From NCBI GenBank assembly GCA_958430865.1, contig CAUDNR010000672.1, positions 1 through 26,791 on the forward strand: a stretch of DNA of 26,791 nucleotides, read 5' to 3'. The stretch's first letter is position 1; each line of letters starts with the position of its first letter. The notes beneath the pieces are model-generated. The model was given only the letters and a program-made list of their open reading frames with translations. It was not told the origin of the DNA and did no database searches. Shown piece by piece: positions 1-8,513 of this stretch. The stretch is from Entrophospora sp. SA101. Lineage: Eukaryota; Glomeromycota; Glomeromycetes; Entrophosporales; Entrophosporaceae. Made by a program: the position numbers and the translations under genes.

Positions 1-524
1 AGTATTTTAAACTGTATAAAAAAAATTGAAATCAATTGTGAAAATCCATTCCTTATATAGGACGTTCCCTCCTGTTGCTTCGGTCGCGACAATGTAAAGT
101 ATTGTAACGCACGCGTTACACATAAAATAATCTTGTATCACAGTGCCTTCCTTAAAGAAAAACGTTATTATACTAATAAAGCAAACAATTTATTACATGA
201 TAGTACTATAATTCTTGGGTTCCATGGTAGATCTGATATAAATTAATTTCATATTATTATTACTTTTATATGTGAGTAGTTCTATATATCATCTAATATT
301 AAGAGGATAACAAATGGAAGATTTTAATAATCACATTACTAAATTTTGATCCCTGAAATTCTTGGTAATACCAATGTTCACTTTGTCTGGTTTTGTTGTC
401 AAGCATGCCTCAAATAAAAATTTTTTGGCCGGAAAAAATAGAGTATCTTTTGTGCACTGATACTGAAAATATGTTTTCCAATACATTCTATCAGTTTAGC
501 ATAATACTTTTTAGTGTTCTTGCC
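1..524. other. Left flank without recognised gene
   Basis: No convincing exon, RNA gene or known repeat was recognised. The stretch is AT-rich with a short GC-richer patch near 60-120 holding an imperfect palindrome around GTAACGCACGCGTTAC (about 103-118). It is not repeated upstream of the second copy of the duplicated block, so it marks the unique sequence to the left of the first MITE. Confidence 0.5.
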
Positions 525-1218
525 TATACATAGAATGGTAATTATTTTGCCAAAAACGTAATACGTAAATACGTAATACTAATACATAATTACGAAATTA
601 ATTACGGGTGACGAAATCAATTACGAATGACGAAATTAAATGACACCTATTATTTATCTCGTTATACTAGTATAATGACATACTTTTTTTAGAATTATAG
701 AATTTATTCTGTTATAATGACATGTCAGTATAACGGGAGAACCAATTAAAATCATTCTAATCATTTCTGAAACATAAGGAACTAAAACTTATGCCGGGAT
801 CAAAATGGACCAGTATCATGGAAAATTCTGATAACACTTCTGTATAATGCTGGTCAATTTTGACCCGGCGTAAGTTTTAAATTTCCTGATAGAATTGAAT
901 GAAATAAAAAAAAATATATAATAAAAATAAAATTACAAAATCACATGATAATGATTCTCATATGACTTCTATATGAACTCCCGTTATAATGACATTCTCG
1001 TCATATTGACATTTTTTGATATTTCCAATAATTAATTCGTTGTTATTCATAATTAATTTCGTCGCCCGTAATTAGTTTCGTCACCCGTAATTAATTTCGT
1101 CACCCGTAATACGGTAATTAATTTCGTAATTATGATTTTAAAGAGGAAAATGGTAATTAATTACGATAATTACGTATTATGTACTTACGGTAATTAGGCA
1201 ATTACCATCCCATGTATA
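525..1218. mobile_element. MITE-like element, copy A, TATACAT...ATGTATA ends
   Basis: The left end reads TATACATAGAATGGTAATT. The right end is the inverse complement of TATACATGGGATGGTAATT, so the 694-bp element has matching terminal inverted repeats and no coding capacity. The outermost TA on each side could be a TA target-site duplication, as in Tc1/mariner-type MITEs (inference). Subterminal parts carry repeated ATTACGGGTGACGAAAT-like motifs, inverted between the left side (about 595-640) and right side (about 1060-1110). An inner fold-back pairs about 787-813 with about 850-875 (ACTTATGCCGGG... against ...CCCGGCGTAAGT). A related element at 16364-17034 has lost one inner arm. Confidence 0.75.
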
Positions 1219-1254
1219 ATGTTAACAACGGTTTGCATAGAAAATTTTCACAAT

Positions 1255-1379
1255 AGTAATTAATTCGTCGCCCCTAATTAATTACGTAATTACGTTTTTA
1301 AAAAGTGAAAGTGGTAATTAATTACGTTAATTACGAATTACGTATTTACGGTAATTAGCTAATTACCATATCGTGTATA
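1255..1379. repeat. Second MITE right-end fragment
   Basis: About 125 bp resembling the right end of the element just upstream. It has the same GTAATTAATT..., TTTTAAAAAGTGAAAGTGGTAA-like and TTACGGTAATTAG.TAATTACCAT segments and ends in GTGTATA. It lacks a left end, so it is a solo end or a nested remnant. It is repeated at 17071-17195. Confidence 0.65.
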
Positions 1380-1544
1380 GTAATGTCTGGTGATGGGTGG
1401 TTAATAACTATATTAATAACTTAAAATTAGTGTTATTATTAACCAAGTTATTAACTTTAAACAAAAGGATTGGTTACCTTCTCTTTAATCAAAGGAACTA
1501 TACAGCAAATATTGTGCAAGAAGCAACAACAATTTTTTTCAGAA

Positions 1545-1846
1545 AATAATAGCAATCAATGTTTTGATGAATTTTTAAAACAACAACATTTTTGATCAAT
1601 GATTCAAAATCCCTTGCATTTTTGGAAATCAGTAAAAATGCAACACCCAAGTCGCAATTCATCCTCTCTCTTTACCTGCAGCTTCAGTGATGCGAGCATT
1701 TCTGGTTTATTATGGCATCAATTCATACATCAAAACGTAATTGCCTTACAAATACTCGTGCTTCAAAAATTGCAAAAATCAAATGGCATTCATTTACTAC
1801 AAAATCGTCAAATAATCTAAGTCAAACTCCAATACCTAACAATTGA
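1545..1846 (+). pseudogene. hAT-family transposase C-terminal remnant
   Basis: Three reading frames in succession give pieces that together resemble the hAT dimerisation region at the C-terminus of these transposases. The first is a linker followed by a TGA stop (1593-1595) and NPLHFWK. From about 1654 the next frame reads AIHPLSLPAASVMRAF, matching the usual 'LxIPASSxxxERxFS' block. From about 1745 the third frame reads LTNTRASKIAKIKW. At least one stop and two frameshifts make it dead. An acidic tail may continue to about 1940. It has no catalytic part, so it is a fragment. The family call is by eye and moderately sure. An identical remnant lies in the second copy of the block. Confidence 0.55.
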
Positions 1847-1967
1847 TGCTAATATAAATCCTGAATTTGAATAAATGAAGTTTCGCAAGATGAAGTGGAA
1901 GAAAATAGGATAGAAATTGAAATTAATGCATAGGATTTAATTGCAATGTTTAGAAGAAACCCTTCTT

Positions 1968-2295
1968 TTAATTTTATATTATTTACATGCTCAAATTGAT
2001 TTTTCAATAATTAAAATACTAATAAAAACTAACAAATAATCGCTTTTGAGTAATATATTTTTTTGTTATATATAATAATATTCGTGTGTGTAACCGATTC
2101 ATTGAATTCGATGAAATTCATCGAGCCATCATTAATTTTATATTATTTACATGCTCAAATTGATTTTTCAATAATTAAAATACTAATAAAAACTAACAAA
2201 TAATCGCTTTTGAGTAATATATTTTTTTGTTATATATAATAATATTCGTGTGTGTAACCGATTCATTGAATTCGATGAAATTCATCGAGCCATCA
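1968..2295. repeat. 164-bp perfect tandem duplication, copy 1 only
   Basis: Two adjacent units (1968-2131 and 2132-2295) appear identical; the second copy of the large block has only one unit (around 17784-17947). The junction shows about 1 bp of microhomology. Each unit includes the perfect palindrome TCGATGAAATTCATCGA (2108-2124 and 2272-2288). The repeat lies 250-580 bp upstream of the ATPase start codon, so it changes that gene's upstream region. Confidence 0.95.
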
Positions 2296-2419
2296 TGGGT
2301 ATCACATGTAATTCCACATATGCCCATAATAATAATTTTCTTTTCAACTTTAAAACCTTCTATTCTTTTGCGACCTTTTTTTTTTTTTTCAATAAAAATG
2401 CATATGAATCCGTGCCGTT

Positions 2420-2439
2420 ATAATAATAATTATTATTAT
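2420..2439. promoter_or_regulatory. AT palindrome upstream of ATPase gene
   Basis: A 20-bp perfect palindrome made of ATAATAATAA and its inverse complement lies about 110 bp upstream of the ATPase start codon, in a very AT-rich stretch. It may be no more than microsatellite drift, and no regulatory role can be shown from sequence. The second copy keeps it at 18072-18091. Confidence 0.35.
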
Positions 2440-2548
2440 GTGTTATTATATCGCATATATAATAATATATTTTAATTATACGTTATAGTTTATAAATTAT
2501 AATTTATTTTCTCGAGAATCAGATCAAAATAACAAAGGAAAAAAGAAA

Positions 2549-4763
2549 ATGTTTAGATTTTGTAATAATAAAATTTCAATTATTAAAGAATTTTCATCAT
2601 CAATTCCAATTATTTTTATTAAAAATGATACAATATCAAGATCAACCAAATTAAATAGAAAATTTATCACAAACAACACCAACAATAAAGACTTAATTTT
2701 CACAAATAATAAAAATCAATTAAAATCTTCTTCCCAATTATTTAACAATAGTAAATTTTTGAATAAAAAATTTTTTTTCTTCTTACCATCTGGATATCCT
2801 TATGATGAAATCCTCGATGTTCATGAGATTTTAGAAACTTATTCAGGTAAACATAAAAAACTAATACTATTTGTTTTTTTTTATTCCATAATTAATATTT
2901 TTTCGTCCTTAAATAGATAAAGCTCTGGATGATCCACAACAAAAACATTATCATCTTAATAGTAATAAACCAATCAAGGGAGACTCACCAAATCAAAAAT
3001 ATCATGGTAGTTTAGCTGATCTTAACATTAATCGAAGTCCTGGAAACCTTGAAAGTAGTGATGCTAAAAACAATCCCAGAGGTAGCCCTGGAGGAATAAG
3101 TGGAGGTGGTATGAGAATTAGACATGACCGTCGCAATTTTAGAGTTTTTATTGATACCTTATTTACTCCACGTGTAAAAGATGCAGTATTCAGTACTATA
3201 CTTGGATTGACTGTCATTTTTCTAGGCGGTGTCTTGTATCAATCATGGTATTAAATTGTTTAATATTAATGTTATTAACCTTAATAACACTATTATAATT
3301 ATTGACTATATATATATATATTGCAGGTATGAGTGGCATGAAGGTCGTAAAGTATTAAAAGCATTCACCGATTCACTACCCTCGCTAAGACCAAAAATGA
3401 ACTACCTAGAGAAAGATGAATACAAGAGTTTGTTTCATGCAATAGCAGGTGATACAAAAGGAATATATTATTTGTTGGTGGGGGAGAATGGGACAGGAAA
3501 ATCACAAATTGTGTTTCAGGCAATGGATAGATGCAATCAGTTTGGTATAGTGTTTTGTGAGGCTCATTCAAACCCGGAAATATTTAAAGTACGATTGGGT
3601 AGATCGTTGAATTATACTTATAGAGAAGATTATATTGGTGGATTGTTTGCTAGAGAAGCTCCGGAACGAGGTAATTAATTAAATTTTTGGTGAATTCTGA
3701 ATTTTTTCATAAAAAAATCCATGTCTCAAGCCAAAAAAATTTAGGCTCAGCATTGTTGGATATTGAGAAGGCGCTGAATGTTGTTGAGGAGGCAGCATAC
3801 AAATATAAAGGCAAGTATGATAAACCACTTGTGCTCATAATCAACAATATTCATTCGTTAAAAGATGATGAAGATGGTGAAGATATGTTGGAATTGTTAC
3901 AACAAAGAGCCGAATCATGGGCTTCAAGTGGTGTTGTCACTATGATATTTAATACTGATGATCATTGGGTTTATGAAAGGATGAGTAAATAAATAATTAT
4001 TTTTTTAATCAGTTGTTTAATTGTTAGTTATCAGAAGATAGACAATTCTAATTAGTTAATTAATTATATATCATACATATGTGTGTAGGAACAGATGACT
4101 CACATATGGAGGTTATTAAAGTGCATGATTTAAATAAAGATGAGGCAATTGAATTCCTGAAAGATAAAAGAAACGGACGTGAACCTGAAGAAGTATTGGA
4201 GAAAATTGTGGATGAATGTGTTGGCGGTAGACTATTATATTTAAATAAATTGGCTAAAGCAGACGACGTAGATTTATTTGGTAATATATCGTTTAGATTA
4301 TCATTATTAATTATCCTTATTAATTATATATTAATTTTCCCACAAAACAAAAATTATAGAGGCAGCAAATAGATTAAAGGAAGAACAGAAAACTTGGCTG
4401 ATAAATTTGATTGGTTTAATTCCAAATTTTGATGGATTAGAAATTGAATCACAACGATATGCAGTAGCAGCTTGGAAATTGATTCGAGAACTAGTTCGTT
4501 CACCAACCAAAACTATTTCGATAATTGAAGGTAGATCAATAATTGGTAATTCAAGATATTTGAAGAAATTGGATCATGATGGAATAATAATGATTGATCA
4601 GGACAATCAGATAAAACCAGACTCACAGATTAGTTATGATATTTTCGAAGAGATGATCCAATCGCCGGATTTCAACAAGATATTGAAAAAAGTTGATCAG
4701 AGATTAATGAAAGCTGATAAAATTATTTGGGATAATGGAAATAAATGGTGGAAATTTTGGTGA
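2549..4763 (+). CDS. Membrane-anchored P-loop ATPase, probably mitochondrial
   Basis: Exons 2549-2846, 2917-3247, 3327-3670, 3745-3984, 4089-4280 and 4360-4763 join in frame with GT-AG borders to give 602 aa. The first ~60 residues are rich in Ser, Asn, Lys, Arg and Ile with almost no acidic residues, as in mitochondrial presequences. Residues ~100-185 are low-complexity (Gly, Asn, Ser). A single hydrophobic segment at ~189-207 should cross a membrane. A P-loop follows (GENGTGKS, 262-269). The Walker B position reads LVLIINN (353-359), with Asn where Asp is usual. The C-terminal part (~470-560) looks like a winged helix. This order fits AAA+/STAND-type ATPases of fungal inner mitochondrial membranes; the substrate is unknown. 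The exon 4-5 junction (residue ~405) is the least certain border. Confidence 0.85.
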
Positions 4764-5051
4764 TAAAGAAATAATATTTGTTGTTCGTGTGTAACAAGAT
4801 GATTTCGATTTTTTTTTTTTTTTTTTTTTACAGAGAACAAGCATCAATCAATTATATTAATAATAATAAAATTACAAAAATGAATTTTATTGTTTGCTGC
4901 TGCCGATTGCTATTACATTAATATTATTTGGTTACTGTCTTTGTTGTAACAATAACATATTTCATTGTTCCAATATAACAATAATAGTACACGTAATTAT
5001 TGAATAGTATTAGATATACAATGTAACAAAATTTAGATTTAAATTATACAG
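4764..5051. other. ATPase 3' region with 21-T tract
   Basis: No gene is seen. A run of 21 T (about 4809-4829) ends in ACAG and may be a decayed intron 3' end, or simply a homopolymer. The AT-rich sequence after it would serve as the 3' untranslated region of the ATPase gene. Confidence 0.4.
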
Positions 5052-5865
5052 ATTTTGTTATTCTTGAAGGTGATAGTAATGATAATGAAGAAGATAATAA
5101 TAATAACATGGTAGCTATAAGTGATATATTTGGTCCATACGCGTTAATTGTTAAAAAAGTATGCAATAGATGTAAACATATAGTAAAAAATTATCAGGAC
5201 AAAAACGGAAAATTTTGTGTAATTTTAGTAGACTTGTATTGATTTCATACATTTTAATATAAAACAATTGATAAGAAGCAATGAAGAGAATTTAGATAAT
5301 TTTAGACAAACAACATTCTACAAATCATTTAATAGACTTGAGATTGTGTTAATTAGTATTGAAAAATTCATTTATAGAATTTCAGATTATGGAATTGTTA
5401 GAATTTTTTGGATCTTGAACATTCTAAGAAATGTGGAATTGGTTTGTAAAGGATTACAATTTAAGGATATGACAAATTTTATATTTCAACAAATTAAAGA
5501 GTTACTTGACAATCATTTCAATGAAATGTGGACATTATGTATGGATTTTCAGAAGGTAATTGATTAATTGTGTTTGTGCATTCATTATTTGTTTATGTTT
5601 CTAGCTAGGAAACCAATCACTTTTTTTATAGAAATGAGATATAATTGATACAAGCAGATTGATATTAGTGAAAACATTACAGGAATCATTTAAAAAGAAA
5701 AATTCAGAGGTCCAAACACTACTAAAAAATCTACTAAGAATAAATAAAGATGATATAGAAGATTGTGGCAAATCGAAACTATTTCGACCATTTGCAGATC
5801 TGGTCGAAACTGATTTTTACTATGCAGTTGCCTCAAGCCGAAACATTTCAACTTTGGGTTTTTAA
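5052..5865 (+). pseudogene. Frameshifted helical-domain gene remnant (MLKL-NTD/HeLo-like?)
   Basis: After a possible splice acceptor at 5050-5051, an open frame gives an acidic Asn-rich stretch and then SDIFGPYALIVKKV...NRCKHIVKNY...FCVILVDL, stopping at about 5240. The next frame is already open there (IDFIHFNIKQLIR) and runs through ENLDNFRQTTFYKSFNRLE to CMDFQK, followed by GTAATT at 5556. A third piece (about 5670-5865) begins LQESFKKKNSEVQTLL and again sits in the wrong frame relative to the likely acceptor at 5657. The amphipathic pattern recalls the N-terminal helical bundle found before kinase domains in Rhizophagus-type proteins (recalled, not searched). Two frameshifts suggest a pseudogene; unusual introns are the alternative. 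No kinase domain follows. Confidence 0.45.
5782..5809. repeat. Short hairpin TTTCGACCA / TGGTCGAAA
   Basis: A perfect 9-bp stem with a 10-base loop lies inside the last open piece of the remnant. Related ATTTCGAC and CGAAACATTTC motifs follow within 70 bp, so this may be a small insertion of repeat origin rather than native coding sequence. It is repeated at 21434-21461. Confidence 0.5.
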
Positions 5866-6381
5866 TTTCGACGAAGATTGAAGAAATGAAATTCCTAGAA
5901 ATAAATAATCTAAAAGTATTATATTAATAAAAAGTTTTAAACTAATATTTCATCGCCAATAATCGACGTTGGTCTCAACTATTTTGAAGAAACGAAAGTC
6001 AAAACCAAGATTAAAATTTATATAGGTTTGATAAGGGCCTCCACATGAACTAAATACAATTTTGGTGTCTTCGAGTAGAATTATTATACTAATGTTATGG
6101 CCTGAATCCGAAATCAGTTATTATCTTGTTTAACTTCTCAACACTCCCTGCTCGATGGGTTGAGAATTATCACCCTGAAATACCCATAGTCCAGACACTC
6201 AAGAAAAGGCAATAGGTTTTCTTTGAGCATCTTTTCATATTCTTAATCTAATACTGCCCTCAACTCGTATCTGATGTCTGGAAAAGCAACCCATATCATT
6301 ATGTAAATCATTATGGAAAACAATTATTACTTAATGCACAACAAAAGTGACTGCGATAATAAAACTTTAGATCTTTCGATT
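5866..6381. other. Intergenic, possible retroelement scrap
   Basis: No intact gene is seen. On the minus strand a GGGAG tract followed by TGTTGAGAAGTTAAAC (about 6132-6152) looks like a polypurine tract next to the start of a Ty1/copia-type LTR. No matching LTR end, second LTR or coding region was found, so this is weak. The synthetase stop codon is at 6382-6384 on the minus strand, so the right part should hold its 3' untranslated region. Confidence 0.3.
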
Positions 6382-7055
6382 TTAATTATTCTTCAAAACT
6401 TGGTCACATCTATCACAAAGTTCTCCTTCGTTATTAGCAGAAAAAATCCAACATCTTGGACACTTGTATAAATCAGCTTTTTTTACCTGAATTTTAAATA
6501 ATCCCTTTACATTATCAATTTTTTTCAAACCATCAAACTCTTCTTTAGTTACTGGTGGTTGTAAATTGTCAGTCGCTGCTGATGGATTGAATGAATTGAG
6601 TGTTGTATTTGATGTGATAAATATTGAATTTAATTCTAATTCTTTTTTTTAAAATGAAGAATTTTTTATTTATTAAGTATTTATTTTGGAGGGGTTTTTT
6701 TTAATAATAAGTAATGATGATAATGGCGACAAATAAAATTTTACCAACCGTGCTTTTTTATTAAGTTATGCAAAGGTGATGGTGTCACATCTAATTCAAT
6801 GGTAGCTTCTAAAGAACTTCTTATCAGCCTTTTATAATCAAAATAACGTTATTATTAATATATAACTTTTTTAAATAATAAATTTTTTTTTAAAAAAAAC
6901 ATACTTATTCTTTCTAGCATTTTCCAATGATTGATTCACTTCTGATCTCAAAACTTTTAAGACATTCCATTCTTCTTGAATCTTTAAATTATTCCAGTTC
7001 TCATCCTATAATAACAAAACAAATGATAGTAATGATAGTAGTCACGGGATAACAA

Positions 7056-7086
<31 letters not shown>

Positions 7087-8472
7087 AATAATAAAAATAA
7101 TTTTTACCAAATTATACCATCCTAATTTAAATACACTTTCATATTCTGTCGAATTACAACTTTTAAAATTTTCATAAACTTCTTCTGCTAAATGTGGAAC
7201 TATTGGAGCCAATGCAATTGTGTAAACGTTTAAAATCTTTGATGGTATTGTAAAAAAAGTATAAGAAAGTTACTATTATGTAGAGCCGAAATAAAAGCAA
7301 TTGTTAATAAAAATGTCGAAATATATTTACATGATACAAAACGGTTTGAACACTTGTTCTGCTTAAACTTTTAATATGATCAGCATATAATCTATCTTTT
7401 ACTATGTCAAAATAAAATGCTGATAATGTAACATTTGTAAAATTATTCAAGAGTTGGGTGACTGGTTGATAATAGATTAATAGATTAATGATATTTTTTG
7501 ATGATGTTAATTTTAATGCTAATTACAACAACAATAAATAAATAAATTTTTTATTACTTACTTTTATTAAATCCAAAGCTTTCATATGAAGCATTAATGC
7601 TTTTACCAAATTGGTATAATTCATGAAGCATAAATTTATCAATCTATAATTATCATGCATGTATTAAATTAAGATAATTAATAATGTAGAATATATATAT
7701 GTGTCTATGTATATGATAATAAATATTACAGGTTTTAAATCATCATAACAAACTAATTGTTGATGACTAAAATTATTCAAATTTCCCAACATAAATCTTG
7801 CAGTTCCACGATATTTTCTCATATTTTCTGCTATTTGGCCTTTTTTTTTTAATTGAATTAATATATTAAAGAAAAATGTTAAAAATAATAATATTTGTTT
7901 TTTATTATTTATAATTTTAAAATCTATATAATTAATAAAGACAAACTTAATATGTTTTTCCCGATATTGACATCTTTCACATATTCAGTTGAAGCAACCC
8001 ATAATCTTAATATGTCTGCTCCATATGGTGGTTCTTTTGCTGAATTCTAAATTTTTAAAAAATTTAGATATAGTAAATTTTTTGATTTGGTTAAACCGTT
8101 ATTGAATAACATTCAAACAAGTTTATATATATATTGATATAAAACGGAAATAATTACCTTTCCACCTTTTATAATAGTTTTAGGCTCAATAAAATTACCC
8201 TTTGATTTTGAAAATTTGTGACCTTTTTCATCCAACACAAATCCATGTGTAATTACTGTTGAATATGGCGCTTTATTATTAACCGCGACTATATAATATA
8301 TATGTGTATATATATATATGTTAGGCAACTTGAAAAAATAGTTTTATATAATTTTTATTGTCCTGTTTTCAAAATCGATTACCAGATGTTAATAATGAAG
8401 ATTGAAACCATCCACGGTGTTGATCACTTCCTTCAAGATACAAATCTGAAATAGTAGGCGAATTTATACGAC

Positions 8473-8513
<41 letters not shown>

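Noticed and set aside
2227..2475. 82-residue open frame upstream of the ATPase gene
   Set aside because: It starts at a TTG, lies in simple AT-rich sequence and overlaps the tandem repeat and a T run. Nothing in it resembles a protein family.
3002..3217. Open frame on the minus strand, residues MTVNPSIVLNTASF...
   Set aside because: It is the antisense shadow of ATPase exon 2, which is held in frame by splice sites and a membrane segment.
6050..6152. Copia-type LTR on the minus strand
   Set aside because: Only the PPT-like and TGTTGAG start are suggestive. No TG...CA pair, second LTR, primer site or pol sequence was found, so it is not called as an element.
7057..7084. Poly-Asp/His coding repeat
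   Set aside because: The GAT run lies inside an intron of the synthetase gene, bounded by in-frame splice sites.
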